Shown: positions 25,723 through 35,430, counted from the first letter of the stretch. The stretch: 64,000 bases of DNA from Bacteroidota bacterium (GCA_020161355.1 JAIUOF010000001.1:744001-808000), one strand, 5' to 3'. Notes: a model not told the origin generated them from the sequence alone. Numbers and translations: made by a program.

Positions 25723-26748
25723 TTATTTTTTATTATTTTTTTCGGAAAAAATAGATTTATATCTTCCCCAAAACTTATAATAGGAAAAAGATAATCCGGC
25801 TATAATTTTGGCAAAAAAACTAAATCTCAGAAGCCATTGCTGGAGAGAATAAAAAACTATGACTATCGCCAGAAAAATCAGATTTTTTAAAACAAATTCT
25901 GTTATAAATCCCAGATGCTTGATAGCAGGAAATAAATGCTGGAGGTTTGTTATACTGAAAATATAAGCCAAAATTGTAAAGGCTACAAGACCATGAGAAG
26001 TTTCAATGGCTTTTTCGGGGCAATAGTTCATGCAATGCATGCAACTTTCACAATGGATCGTCCAGTAAGGCCGCCCATTAACTTCAATAATGGCGTTTAC
26101 CGGACATTCTTTGATGCAAATCCCACAGTTATCGCATTTATCAGAAGCGTAAAATGTTTTGGCAAGAAAAAATCTTCCAAAAAAATAGTAAAGCAAACTT
26201 ATGGGAGCTATAAGGACATCCTGAACGATTTCCTGATTTGAAATGAAAAGCGGCTTGTTATTTTTTAAAATTTCAAAATGCCTGACTACCCGCTCTTTTA
26301 TTTTCTCATGAATAAAATAAGAGGCCTTGGTCTTGAGAGCCGGGTGTAACAGTAACCAATTGGAAGGCATATCATAAGGAATTTGACCAACTATTTTATA
26401 CCCTTTTCCTTTGAGCCAAAATGCCGAAAGATAAAAACCGATACCCGTCAAACCCGGTGTTACCCAATTTCCAAGCTTCATCCCGGCACGGGTATTCATC
26501 AGGATTACATCATTGGTGCCTGGTGGAAATTTCCTGATAAAATCCAGGGTGATTTTTGGGTAATTAAATCCATGAACGGGGGAAATAAATATTATGGTCG
26601 AATCTGGTGATGGAGCAGGGTGCGGACCTGAGCCAATATTATGCAAATGACAGGGAATATTTTCTTTTTGAGCTTCATGAGAAATCCAAAGTGCAATCCG
26701 CTTTGCATTTCCGGTTCCTGAGAAAAAATATATCTCAATATTTTTCAT
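25723..26748 (-). CDS. EFR1-family flavodoxin/ferredoxin protein
   Basis: A 341-aa iron-sulfur flavoprotein of the EFR1 type. The flavodoxin-like N-terminus holds the FMN phosphate loop FFSGTGNAKRIALW and IIFISPVHGFNYP. Residues about 203-250 carry two 4Fe-4S motifs, CDNCGICIKECP and CESCMHCMNYCP. The C-terminal 90 residues include hydrophobic stretches (FTILAYIFSI, NLIFLAIVIVFYSLQQW) suggesting membrane association. The electron partners are unknown. A DUF3788 gene lies 41 bp upstream on the same strand and could be in the same transcript. Confidence 0.9.
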   Translation of the reverse strand: MKNIEIYFFSGTGNAKRIALWISHEAQKENIPCHLHNIGSGPHPAPSPDSTIIFISPVHGFNYPKITLDFIRKFPPGTNDVILMNTRAGMKLGNWVTPGLTGIGFYLSAFWLKGKGYKIVGQIPYDMPSNWLLLHPALKTKASYFIHEKIKERVVRHFEILKNNKPLFISNQEIVQDVLIAPISLLYYFFGRFFLAKTFYASDKCDNCGICIKECPVNAIIEVNGRPYWTIHCESCMHCMNYCPEKAIETSHGLVAFTILAYIFSITNLQHLFPAIKHLGFITEFVLKNLIFLAIVIVFYSLQQWLLRFSFFAKIIAGLSFSYYKFWGRYKSIFSEKNNKK

Positions 26749-26789
26749 TTCTTCAGGTTTTGAATTCTATAGTAATTTATTTTCCAAAA

Positions 26790-27200
26790 CTACTTAATGC
26801 TGATTTTGTATTTTATTATTTCATTCAAATCAGCCAAAAGGTGCTCATTTTTTATCTCGAGAGTCAGGGGAACCAACTTACCAATATGCTTAACTTCAGA
26901 AAGTAAATCTTTTATGTTTTGGCCTACAGGTAAATCAAATATTCCTGATTGTGTTTTTTCGGTAAAATAGAAAGTGATTTTAAAACAATCCTCCCATACC
27001 GATAGCCAGAAAATTGTTTTTTTCTTTTTAACCACTTTGCAAAGCCATGCTTTTCCATCATTATAATACCTCCACTGATACTCAAGGTCGAAGCCTTCTT
27101 TTAGCTTATTTTCCAAAGTAAAGTAAACTTCCTTTCGTTCCTTAAGTGCAGCAGCAAGGATTTCATGACCGGGTTCAATATTTGGATCTGTCAATAACAT
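26790..27200 (-). CDS. DUF3788 protein
   Basis: A 136-aa soluble protein. The DUF3788 pattern is present: LTDPNIEPGHEILAAALKER near the start, LEYQWRYYNDGKAWLCKVVK in the middle, then TIFWLSVWEDCFKITFYF with its aromatic-rich strand, and a basic C-terminus. The fold is YdhG/YjbR-like and the function is unknown. It is followed by the EFR1 gene at 41 bp. Confidence 0.83.
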   Translation of the reverse strand: MLLTDPNIEPGHEILAAALKERKEVYFTLENKLKEGFDLEYQWRYYNDGKAWLCKVVKKKKTIFWLSVWEDCFKITFYFTEKTQSGIFDLPVGQNIKDLLSEVKHIGKLVPLTLEIKNEHLLADLNEIIKYKISIK

Positions 27201-27279
27201 TTTTTAAAAAGCGGGACTTCCAACCTTAATCGAAAGCCCCGAACGGTTTATTTAAGGGTATAGATGAATGATATATTGC

Positions 27280-27912
27280 TTAATTTTTACTAAAGAACCT
27301 TACTTCTTTGCTGCTTCCGTCTTCGAAATAAGCTTTGAAGCCCACAACGCCACATTTATGATTCACTATGTATTCAATTTTAGAAACTCCGGCAACGGGT
27401 CGGCCTGTTTCTGCTATTTTCATAACTTTGATATCCATAAAACCCCAACTATAATCGTCTGTTGTAGATTTATACGCTACTTCTCTTGTAATTTTTTTCC
27501 CGTCAACTTTAATAGAATAAGAATCCCCGACTTTATCATCATATTTCACAAGTGTAAAATTCCCTTCATCATAAACATTCTGAATCCCCTCTTCGGTGAT
27601 ACGATATTTCTTGGTTACACTGAGTGTATTACCGTTCCATTTAAACTCAGGAACAGACTTAGCCATTTCCAAAATGAGTGGATCTGTAATGGTAACACTG
27701 GCCGAAATGGAACTCACTCCATCATCAAGTGATTTCACTTCTGCCTTGAATCCGTTGACTCCCGCAACACTCCCCAGACTAAAAGTATTTCCCACCTCAC
27801 CCATCACTGATTGTTCGCCTCCTATGGCTGCATCAGGTTTTACAGATTCTAATAAATTACAGGAAGTCAGGCCAATTAATATAACAAGGGAAGAAATAGA
27901 TACTATTTTCAT
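27280..27912 (-). CDS. Lipoprotein, unknown
   Basis: A 210-aa lipoprotein: MKIVSISSLVILIGLTSC with Cys18 as the lipidated residue. The mature part is all-beta: SVMGEVGNTFSLGSVAGVNG, GVSSISASVTITD, GNTLSVTKKYRITEEG, DDKVGDSYSIKVDGKKITR, GWMDIKV-type strands, and KIEYIVNHKCGVVGFKAYFE. It resembles a small immunoglobulin-like or beta-sandwich secreted protein. No family is recognised. It lies 16 bp downstream of the small membrane protein gene at 27929-28372, probably in one operon. Confidence 0.65.
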   Translation of the reverse strand: MKIVSISSLVILIGLTSCNLLESVKPDAAIGGEQSVMGEVGNTFSLGSVAGVNGFKAEVKSLDDGVSSISASVTITDPLILEMAKSVPEFKWNGNTLSVTKKYRITEEGIQNVYDEGNFTLVKYDDKVGDSYSIKVDGKKITREVAYKSTTDDYSWGFMDIKVMKIAETGRPVAGVSKIEYIVNHKCGVVGFKAYFEDGSSKEVRFFSKN

Positions 27913-27928
27913 TTTACTAAAATTTAGG

Positions 27929-28372
27929 TTATCTGATATTAATCCTCAAATACACATAGTAAACCAAAATAAAAAAAAGAAATGCCAGCATCGAAATAGG
28001 AAAAATGATATACCCATAAAACAGGAGATAGCTTACTAACCAAAGCAAGAAGGTCAGTTTTAAAGCGAAAAGAAAAGCTTTTATCCTTAATTCATTCAGG
28101 ATAAAAGTTTCGTTTTTTTCCTGAGTCATTATTAAAAGATATAGTCCGGAAACAAGAAAGGTAAAACCAATCTCGTCAATGGCATTGGTTTGCACCAGAC
28201 TTAAAAACCTGTTTTCAAGATAAGTGCTGGCAAAAGCAAAAACCGGAATGTTTAAAAATTCGGGTTTTATACCCCTGAGGTAGAAAACAAGAAGTAAAAC
28301 CCCTATCGGGATAAGAAAATAGGAATAAATTTTATATCGGTATGCTAACATTTCATGGAGTTCATCCCCCAT
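27929..28372 (-). CDS. Small integral membrane protein, unknown
   Basis: A 147-aa protein with four hydrophobic segments: YFLIPIGVLLLVFYLRG, IGFTFLVSGLYLLIM, AFLFALKLTFLLWLVSYLL and ISMLAFLFFILVYYVYL. It opens with MGDELHEMLAYRYKIYS and keeps short charged loops. No family is recognised. It is 16 bp upstream of the lipoprotein gene on the same strand. Confidence 0.6.
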   Translation of the reverse strand: MGDELHEMLAYRYKIYSYFLIPIGVLLLVFYLRGIKPEFLNIPVFAFASTYLENRFLSLVQTNAIDEIGFTFLVSGLYLLIMTQEKNETFILNELRIKAFLFALKLTFLLWLVSYLLFYGYIIFPISMLAFLFFILVYYVYLRINIR

Positions 28373-28505
28373 TTTTTCAAGGGCAGAACTTTTTGTCAGC
28401 AGCGAAACTATATTTTATTAACTAGAAATCCAATGACCAAAATCATGCTTATATACATTTGTAAATAAACATTCTAAAACAAGTCAGCCTAAAAGTATTT
28501 AAAAA

Positions 28506-31325
28506 TTAATGAGCCTCCAACCAGTTTTTACCCACGCCTATACCTGTTTCGATTTTCACATTCATTGGGATGGCGGTCGCCATAAAATGATCCACTTTTT
28601 CTTTAAGCATATCTATTTCAGAAATGTGGGCATCAAAGACCAATTCGTCATGCACCTGCAATATCATTTTTGATTTGAGATTTTCATGTACAAAAAAATC
28701 ATGAATATTAATCATAGCCACTTTAATTAAATCAGCCGCCGAACCTTGAATAGGGGCATTGATAGCATTTCTTTCTGCAAAACCTCTGTTGGTTTGATTT
28801 CCGGAATTAATATCTCTCAGATATCTTCTTCGGCCCAATATAGTCTCCACATATTTAAGGTCACGGGCGTTGTTTATACAAGCATCCATAAATGTCTTGA
28901 CTTTAGGAAACTGCTCAAAATAATTATCAATTATGTCTTTAGCCTCCCCTCTCGGTATTCCCAGCCTTTGAGCCAGACCAAATGCAGAAATACCATAAAT
29001 GATACCAAAATTGACCATTTTGGCTTTACGCCTCATGTCGCCGGTGACATCCCCTAATCCTACTCCAAAGACTTTTGAAGCCGTGGTTGAGTGAATATCA
29101 ATGCCCTGATTGAATGCCTCAAGCATACTTTCATCACCACTAAAAGCGGCCATAATCCTAAGCTCAATTTGGGAATAATCCGCCGAAAGTATCATATGGT
29201 CGCTGTCACGAGGGATAAACGCTTTTCTGATTTCTCTTCCTCTTTCCGTTCTAATCGGAATATTTTGCAAATTCGGATTGGTGCTACTCAGTCGACCGGT
29301 AGCCGTAACGGCCTGATTGTAAGAAGTATGAATCCTTCCAGTTTTCTTCGAAATCAATTGAGGCAGGGCTTCAACATAAGTGCTTTTTAGCTTACTAAAT
29401 TCCCTGAAATCCAAAATCTTACGCACGATTTCATGTTCGGCTTCATAATTGGTCAAAATATCCTCACCGGTGGCATATTGTCCGGTTGGGGTCTTTTTGG
29501 GCTTTTCATCGATTTTCATTTTTTCGAAGAGAATCTCCCCTAATTGCTTAGGTGAACCCACATTGAATTCCATTCCGGCAATTTCAAAAATCTCGTTTTG
29601 GGTTCTCACCAAATCTTTGTGGAGTGTTTCCTGTAACTCAGCCAGGGCCATCACATCCAGCTTCACTCCTTCCCTTTCCATCGCACTCAGAACCCTGACC
29701 AAAGGAACCTCTACTGTGGTAAGGAGTTTTTCCTGATTGGTTTTCCGAAGTTCTTTATCCAGAATATGCTTGAGCTGCATGGTTACATCGGCGTCTTCTG
29801 CGGCATATTCTTTGATCTTTTCCAAAGGCACATCCCGCATATTGCCTTGTTTTTTGCCTTTTGTTCCTATCAAAGTATCAATCGAAACCGGTTCATAGTT
29901 CAGGTAATTGGCAGCAAGATAATCCATCCCGTGTCTCTGCTCCGGTTCAACGATATAGTGAGCCAACATGGTATCATATAGCTCTCCTTTAAGCTCGATC
30001 CCATAATTGGTTAGTATGGTGAGATCATATTTGAGGTTTTGAGCAATTTTCCTGATTTTTTCATTTTCAAAAACCGGTCTGAATTCCTCCAAAATCGCTT
30101 TGGCTTCTTCCTGATTGGCCGGAAATGGAATATAGTAAGCTTCATGAGGTCTATATGCAAAGGACAGACCCACAATCTCGGCATCGATAGCTTCAATATC
30201 AGTAGTTTCCGTATCAAAGCAAAGCTCTTCCTGGGCCATAAGATATTCTATTAATTCCGCACGTTCTTCAGGAGCCTGTATCAGATAATACTCATGAACT
30301 ACCGTATCAATGGTATCTTTTTCACCTTTTGGTTCAGGAGTTTCCTCCTCTGATTCGGCTTCTCCAAACAAATTCATCTGAGAACTTGTGTCGGCAACTT
30401 TTTTGGGTTTTGGAGCAGGAGTGCCAGTCTGAGCAGTAGCAGAGCCATCTGCATTTTTTATCAGTCTTGTTTTTAAAGTTCTGAACTCCAGTTCGTCAAG
30501 TAATACTGAAAGCTCCTCATAATGAGGCTCTTCGTAAAGCAATTCCTTTTCATCAAAAGGTACCGGAACATCAATTTCAATTTTTGCCAGATATTTTGAC
30601 ATTAAAGCAGACTCTCTTCCAGCTTTTATTTTTTCTCCCATTTTACCGGGTACTTTGTCAGCATTTTCAAGGATGCCTTCTACCGAATCATATTGTTCAA
30701 GCAACTTAGCAGCCGTTTTTTCACCTACTCCGGGAATTCCGGGAATGTTATCCACTTTGTCACCCATCAAACCCAGCATATCAATCACCTGGTCAATACG
30801 CTTAATATCCCATTTGGCAAGGACCTCAGGAACACCCATAATTTCTACCCCATTTCCCAAAAAAGCTGGTTTATACAAGAAAATATGTTCATCTACCAGC
30901 TGTCCATAGTCTTTATCAGGCGTATACATATAGACATCGTATTCATCTTTGGGAGCTTTTTTAGCCAGGGTACCAATCACATCATCAGCTTCAAAACCAT
31001 CTTTTTCAATCAGAGCAATATTCAAAGCTTTTACCAATCGTTTCACAAGGGGAATCGCCACGGTAATGTCTTCCGGTTGTTCTTCCCGATTGGCTTTATA
31101 TTCTACAAAATGTTCGTGACGGAAAGTTGGAGCTTTTGTATCAAAACAAACCGCAATATGCGTCGGTTTTTCTTTTTTTATAACCTCAAGTAAAGTATTG
31201 GTAAAACCAAATACTGCACTGGTATTGAGCCCTGTAGAGGTAATTCTGGGGTTTTTAATAAAAGCGAAATGAGCTCTGTAAATCAGAGCCATGGCATCAA
31301 GCAAAAATAATTTCTTTGGACGCAT
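28506..31325 (-). CDS. polA: DNA polymerase I
   Basis: A 939-aa single-chain DNA polymerase I that fills gaps and removes RNA primers in replication and repair. The 5' nuclease domain (about 1-290) has LLDAMALIYRAHFAF, DGFEADDVIGTLA and DKVDNIPGIPGVGEKTA. A flexible, acidic linker of about 50 residues follows. The 3'-5' exonuclease domain (about 345-535) keeps its acidic sites in CFDTETTDIEA, QNLKYDLTIL and YAAEDADVTMQL, so proofreading should be active. The polymerase domain has DYSQIELRIMA, the O-helix around RRKAKMVNFGIIYGIS, and QVHDELVFDA. The length is normal and the gene is monocistronic. Confidence 0.98.
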   Translation of the reverse strand: MRPKKLFLLDAMALIYRAHFAFIKNPRITSTGLNTSAVFGFTNTLLEVIKKEKPTHIAVCFDTKAPTFRHEHFVEYKANREEQPEDITVAIPLVKRLVKALNIALIEKDGFEADDVIGTLAKKAPKDEYDVYMYTPDKDYGQLVDEHIFLYKPAFLGNGVEIMGVPEVLAKWDIKRIDQVIDMLGLMGDKVDNIPGIPGVGEKTAAKLLEQYDSVEGILENADKVPGKMGEKIKAGRESALMSKYLAKIEIDVPVPFDEKELLYEEPHYEELSVLLDELEFRTLKTRLIKNADGSATAQTGTPAPKPKKVADTSSQMNLFGEAESEEETPEPKGEKDTIDTVVHEYYLIQAPEERAELIEYLMAQEELCFDTETTDIEAIDAEIVGLSFAYRPHEAYYIPFPANQEEAKAILEEFRPVFENEKIRKIAQNLKYDLTILTNYGIELKGELYDTMLAHYIVEPEQRHGMDYLAANYLNYEPVSIDTLIGTKGKKQGNMRDVPLEKIKEYAAEDADVTMQLKHILDKELRKTNQEKLLTTVEVPLVRVLSAMEREGVKLDVMALAELQETLHKDLVRTQNEIFEIAGMEFNVGSPKQLGEILFEKMKIDEKPKKTPTGQYATGEDILTNYEAEHEIVRKILDFREFSKLKSTYVEALPQLISKKTGRIHTSYNQAVTATGRLSSTNPNLQNIPIRTERGREIRKAFIPRDSDHMILSADYSQIELRIMAAFSGDESMLEAFNQGIDIHSTTASKVFGVGLGDVTGDMRRKAKMVNFGIIYGISAFGLAQRLGIPRGEAKDIIDNYFEQFPKVKTFMDACINNARDLKYVETILGRRRYLRDINSGNQTNRGFAERNAINAPIQGSAADLIKVAMINIHDFFVHENLKSKMILQVHDELVFDAHISEIDMLKEKVDHFMATAIPMNVKIETGIGVGKNWLEAH

Positions 31326-31396
31326 GCTTTGGACAAATGTTTATATGCTAAATTCGAATCAGAAACCAAAATACGGCAATTTCTGTCAAGCATAAA

Positions 31397-32776
31397 ATGA
31401 AAAAGGCATTTTTACTAATATTTGCAGCCATTCACACCTACGGACAAGTACCCCAAAGAAGAGAGTTTCAGGAAGGAAACACCACAGAATTAATAGTTTA
31501 TGAAAAAGCTTTGCCTTCGAAAAAATACGACTTTAAAACTTCTGATTTACAGGTAAAATGGCATGTTTTAGTGATGGATTTACTCGAACAAACTCCCGGA
31601 TACACTCCTCTGGTGGCAGCGAGAAGTATGGCCTACATTAACCTGGCGGCGTATCAATCAATTTTGCCTGCTTTTAGGAATCTGAATAGTATGTCGGGGC
31701 AAATTCAGGATTTTAAAGTACCTGCTGAATATGCCATTGACACCTCGGATTTTATACCTGAATTGTCACTAAACAATGCCATTTTTGCTACTATTGATAA
31801 GTTTTTCCTGGCTGCTCCCTATGTGTACATGGAAAGAGTTTTGGCACATAAAGACTCAGTAGATGCTTATTTTTCCAGAAATAAAAGCAAGCTTGCGGTT
31901 ATGAAATCAAAAAATTATGGTATTTCAGTAGCGGAATTGGTTCTAAGATATGCCGATAAAGACGGTGCTAAGGAAAGTACATATAGGAGCTATGACATAA
32001 ATTACAAATTGCCAAAATGCGAAAGTTGTTTTGAAATCAATCGAAGTGCTGATTTGGAAAATACCGGTCCGCTTCATCCCGGATGGGGAAAAGTAAGGAC
32101 ATTTTTACCTGAAAATCAACAGGAAACCACTATCAAACCTGATTTTGAATTTTCGATTTACAAGGATTCAAAGTTTTACAAACAGGCACTTGAAGTTTAT
32201 ACAGTTTCGAAAGAAGTCACTCCCGGCTCAGAAAAACACCGGATTGCCAACTTTTGGGATGATGCTGCCACTTATACTTACACACCCGTCGGGCACTCAC
32301 TTTCTATTCTTACCCAAATATTCAGAAACAAACCTACCACTATTGACTCAGCAGCTGCAGTTTATGCCAATCTGTGCTTTGCCATGCATGACGCTTTTGT
32401 GATTACATGGGGTTTGAAATATAAATACAACCTGATCAGGCCCATTGCTTATATTAGAAAATACATTGACAGTGCCTGGGAAACCACACTTCTGACCCCT
32501 CCGTTTCCTGAATTCCCGTCTGGCCACTCGGCACAGTCAGCGGCTATGGCTACGGTTTTGACAAAATATTTGGGCGACAGTACCGGTTTTACCGATTACT
32601 CAAAATATTGGACCGGGGCACCTAAAACATTTAAAAATTTCTGGGAATCGGCCAATGAAACTAGTATTTCAAGACTTTACGGAGGCATTCACTATCGAGA
32701 AGGGCTGGACAAAGGTCAACTGGCAGGTAAACTTGCTGGTGAAAATGCTTTGAAATTGAAGTTTTTTGGAGAGTGA
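31397..32776 (+). CDS. Exported vanadium-haloperoxidase / PAP2-type phosphatase
   Basis: A 459-aa exported protein with signal peptide MKKAFLLIFAAIHTYGQ. It belongs to the vanadium-dependent haloperoxidase / PAP2 superfamily. The catalytic segment is present in FPEFPSGHSAQSAAMATVL, and the last motif is SRLYGGIHYREGLDKG with Arg and His. The first motif (K-x6-RP) is seen as KYKYNLIRPIAY. This is the bacterial group in which halide oxidation and phosphatase activity cannot be told apart by sequence. It is divergent from polA, with a 71-bp shared upstream region; the toxin-antitoxin pair follows. Confidence 0.85.
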   Translation: MKKAFLLIFAAIHTYGQVPQRREFQEGNTTELIVYEKALPSKKYDFKTSDLQVKWHVLVMDLLEQTPGYTPLVAARSMAYINLAAYQSILPAFRNLNSMSGQIQDFKVPAEYAIDTSDFIPELSLNNAIFATIDKFFLAAPYVYMERVLAHKDSVDAYFSRNKSKLAVMKSKNYGISVAELVLRYADKDGAKESTYRSYDINYKLPKCESCFEINRSADLENTGPLHPGWGKVRTFLPENQQETTIKPDFEFSIYKDSKFYKQALEVYTVSKEVTPGSEKHRIANFWDDAATYTYTPVGHSLSILTQIFRNKPTTIDSAAAVYANLCFAMHDAFVITWGLKYKYNLIRPIAYIRKYIDSAWETTLLTPPFPEFPSGHSAQSAAMATVLTKYLGDSTGFTDYSKYWTGAPKTFKNFWESANETSISRLYGGIHYREGLDKGQLAGKLAGENALKLKFFGE

Positions 32777-32821
32777 GACCTGTTTTGATTTTTTTGACTA
32801 TTTTTAAAAAAAATTACTTTT

Positions 32822-33043
32822 ATGGATTTAAGTGTTGAAAAAATAAATATTGTGAAAATGATTTTGGAAATAGAAAATCCAAAAATTCTTGAATCAATCA
32901 ATAATATTTTGAAAAGTAAATCCTCAGATTTTTGGGATGATTTATCGGACTATGAAAAAAGAGAAATTGATTTAGGGATTACTGAGGTGAATGAAGGTAA
33001 ATACTTTGAATATAAGTCATTTATTGAAAAGCATTTAGAATGA
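32822..33043 (+). CDS. Antitoxin of a RelE/ParE-type module
   Basis: A 73-aa acidic protein. Its layout, MDLSVEKINIVKMILEIENP then LESINNILK, then FWDDLSDYEKREIDLGITEVNEGKYFEYKSFIEKHLE, is that of small Bacteroidota addiction-module antitoxins that pair with ParE/RelE toxins. It overlaps the start of the toxin frame by four bases (ATGA), the usual coupling. The antitoxin itself is intact; its partner is frameshifted. Confidence 0.75.
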   Translation: MDLSVEKINIVKMILEIENPKILESINNILKSKSSDFWDDLSDYEKREIDLGITEVNEGKYFEYKSFIEKHLE

Positions 33044-33338
33044 GAGAAATTGTTATTACTCACAACGCCGCCAATAAACTAGATGCATTACTGGAGTACT
33101 TAAAATCAAGATGGTCAGAGCATGTAAAAGAGAATTTTATCTTTAAATTGGAAAAAACATTATCTTTTATAGTGTCTTTTCCAAATGCATCACCAAGATC
33201 TGATATAAAAGAAGGACTTCAAAATGTATTATAACTCGGCAAACCACGCTATTTTATACTTTTGATGATGAAAAGATTTACATTATCAGTCTATTCGATA
33301 CAAGGATGGATCCCAAAAAAATAAAATCAACTCTATAA
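33040..33338 (+). pseudogene. ParE/RelE-family toxin, frameshifted
   Basis: The first frame gives 64 residues (MREIVITHNAANKLDALLEY and on to EGLQNVL) and stops at 33232-33234. The C-terminal part of a ParE toxin continues in the -1 frame from about 33222 to the stop at 33336-33338: KCIITRQTTLFYTF, EKIYIISLFDTRMDPKK. Joined, the product would be about 99 aa, the usual ParE length. The shift point is a run of four A residues (33221-33224), so loss of one A would explain it. A sequencing error in the run is the alternative. Confidence 0.8.
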
Positions 33339-33345
33339 TATTTTT

Positions 33346-34593
33346 ATGCTTGTTTTCAAATTTGGTGGGGCTTCAGTCAAAGAGCCGGAAGGTGTTAAGA
33401 ATCTGGTAAAAATACTGGAACATTTTGAAGGGAATAATATTCTTGTGGTAGTTTCAGCCATGGGAAAAACCACCAACGCACTTGAAGAAGTGGTTAAATC
33501 TTCATTTTTCAAAAAAGATGATCTTGAAGCAAAAATTGAAGTTGTAAGGAAATACCATGCCGACCTGATTTCGGGTTTATTCAAAAATCCTGAGCCAATT
33601 CTCCATTTTTTAGATGAAAAAATCAATGAAATTAGGTTAAAAATTGAAAATTATATAGGGGAAAAATTTGATGAGTTTTACGACCAGATTGTATCATTTG
33701 GGGAGATTCTATCCACCAAAATCATCGCTTATTATTTTGAAGAAATTGGCCTGACTCACAAATGGTTAGATTCCCGAAAATATATCAAAACCGATTCCAC
33801 TTTCAGGGAAGGGAAGGTAAATTGGGATGCCACGAAAAGTAGTATTGAACTGATTGATGAGGACTTTCAACTTTACATCACTCAGGGATTTTTGGGCGGC
33901 ACATCAGACGGGAAAACTACCACTTTGGGTCGCGAAGGCTCTGACTACTCTGCTTCAATATTTGCTCATTGCCTTGCTGCTGAATCGGTTACAATCTGGA
34001 AAGACGTACCCGGTGTTTTAAGTGCTGACCCCAGGCTTTTTGAAAATCCCGGGAAATATGAACAACTAAGCTATCAGGAGGCCATCGAAATGACCTATTA
34101 TGGAGCTACGGTAATTCACCCTAAAACCATCAAACCCTTGCAAAATTCGGCAATTCCGTTGTTTGTAAAGCCATTTTTAAATCCTTCTGAATCAGGGACC
34201 GTAGTAGATGAAAGGCCATTTACACAAACCGATTTACCTTCAATAATTGTCAAGAAGAATCAGGTTTTGATTTCTATTTCTACCCTGGATTTTTCGTTTG
34301 TGACAGAAGCCAATATTTCCAATATTTTTGAAATAATAGCCCGTCACAATCTCAAATGCAACCTGAGTCAAAACTCTGCGATGAGTTACACCGTCTGTCT
34401 TGATTTTGACAATATGAAATTTGACGAATTGAAAACTGACCTGCAAAAACGATTCAAAATATTATACAATACTGACCTTGAACTCATTACCGTTCGTCAT
34501 TACCAATCTGATACTCTAAAAAACCTTACCAAAGACAGGAAAATCTTTGTGGAGCAACTGAGCAGAAATACGGCTCAGGTGGTGGTGAGGTGA
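33346..34593 (+). CDS. Aspartate kinase
   Basis: A 415-aa enzyme that phosphorylates aspartate, the first step toward lysine, threonine and methionine. The kinase domain opens with VFKFGGASVKEP and continues with VVSAMGKTTNALEEV, FLGGTSDGKTTTLGREGSDYSA, and WKDVPGVLSADPRLFENP. ACT-type regulatory sequence follows from about 300 (VLISISTLDFSFVTEANISN, AMSYTVCLDFDN), so feedback control by an end product is expected. No fused homoserine dehydrogenase is present. Its start is eight bases after the ParE remnant. A decayed copy of the metH 3' end lies directly behind it. Confidence 0.95.
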   Translation: MLVFKFGGASVKEPEGVKNLVKILEHFEGNNILVVVSAMGKTTNALEEVVKSSFFKKDDLEAKIEVVRKYHADLISGLFKNPEPILHFLDEKINEIRLKIENYIGEKFDEFYDQIVSFGEILSTKIIAYYFEEIGLTHKWLDSRKYIKTDSTFREGKVNWDATKSSIELIDEDFQLYITQGFLGGTSDGKTTTLGREGSDYSASIFAHCLAAESVTIWKDVPGVLSADPRLFENPGKYEQLSYQEAIEMTYYGATVIHPKTIKPLQNSAIPLFVKPFLNPSESGTVVDERPFTQTDLPSIIVKKNQVLISISTLDFSFVTEANISNIFEIIARHNLKCNLSQNSAMSYTVCLDFDNMKFDELKTDLQKRFKILYNTDLELITVRHYQSDTLKNLTKDRKIFVEQLSRNTAQVVVR

Positions 34594-34594
34594 A

Positions 34595-34613
34595 TCAATA
34601 ATTCAACACCGGA
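34595..34613 (+). repeat. Direct repeat matching the metH 3' end, copy A (degenerate)
   Basis: These 19 bases are identical to 36274-36292, which encode the last residues and stop of MetH. Read on -, the extended copy gives R-stop-L-T-P-V-L-N-Y-stop against Met[13 protein letters not shown], with TGG to TAG, CTG to TTA and AGT to ACT changes. It therefore looks like a decayed coding remnant. Confidence 0.75.
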
Positions 34614-34694
34614 GTTAACTATCTGGCATACTTAAAAGTTTTACTTAAGAACTTTATACGAGATTTTGCCAAACGCTTCCCAAAAAATAATAAG

Positions 34695-35426
34695 TCAAAA
34701 TTTATAAACAATTCCAATTTGCCCACCTTTTTCAAACTCTTTCCATAATTTGGATGGTTTTATCTCAATTTGCTGATCAAAATCAAAAATTATTTGTTCT
34801 TTAAAATAGTAACCGACAGGAGCATCCGTTGTCTTTTTACCAGAGATTATTTTACAATTAATAAGTACAGGAAATGGCATTTTGAATTCCATAAATAATT
34901 GTTCCGAAAAATTGTATGCAAGACGGTTAGATAATCCAAATTTGAAGTATAAAAGCTTTAATCCATTATTATATAAGTTTTCATACCCATAATATTCAAA
35001 TTTACGTTTATCAAATTCAATTCTGGAATTACCTGTTATAAACCATGATATTTTTCTTTTTTTCTTTTTCAAAATATCATTATACTTAGTACATTCAAAG
35101 AAAACATTAGAAATAACTTCCTCATTAAAATATTGCTTATTCAGATTATTTCCTGAAATATTATTTAAAATTTTATCATTTTCTGTTTTGTCAAAATTGT
35201 ACCCAATTTGAAACTCCCGCCATTTATTTTTCTTATTTTTAATCATAAATGATGGTAAAATGAAGAATTTATTTTTGTAAGAATAAATTGTTAAGTCTTT
35301 AGCATTATATACAGGGTTTCTATTCAAACCAATATTTAGTTTAATTGCGAATTTATTATTTTCTTGAGCTCGTAGGCAAAAGCTCCAAAAACTAATTAGG
35401 AGAAAGATTGTGCTAAAAATTTTCAT
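34695..35426 (-). CDS. Secreted protein of the AT-rich island, unknown
   Basis: A 243-aa protein. The ATG at 35426 is chosen because it begins a clean signal peptide (MKIFSTIFLLISFWSFCLRAQ); an upstream ATG would overlap the preceding gene by 44 bp and push the signal inside. The mature part has beta-barrel-like strands rich in Lys, Asn and Tyr (FAIKLNIGLNRNPVY, REFQIGYNF, LYYFKFGLSNRLAY, QLFMEFKMPFPVLI, GGQIGIVYKF). Base composition is much richer in AT than the flanking genes. It is similar in plan to the gene just upstream and probably a distant paralogue. Neither family nor function is recognised. Confidence 0.6.
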   Translation of the reverse strand: MKIFSTIFLLISFWSFCLRAQENNKFAIKLNIGLNRNPVYNAKDLTIYSYKNKFFILPSFMIKNKKNKWREFQIGYNFDKTENDKILNNISGNNLNKQYFNEEVISNVFFECTKYNDILKKKKRKISWFITGNSRIEFDKRKFEYYGYENLYNNGLKLLYFKFGLSNRLAYNFSEQLFMEFKMPFPVLINCKIISGKKTTDAPVGYYFKEQIIFDFDQQIEIKPSKLWKEFEKGGQIGIVYKF

Positions 35427-35430
35427 TATA

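Noticed and set aside
33220..33225. Programmed frameshifting as the explanation for the broken ParE frame
   Set aside because: The CTT-CAA-AAT context does not form a standard X-XXY-YYZ slippery heptamer and no downstream stem was seen; a one-base deletion in the A-run is simpler.
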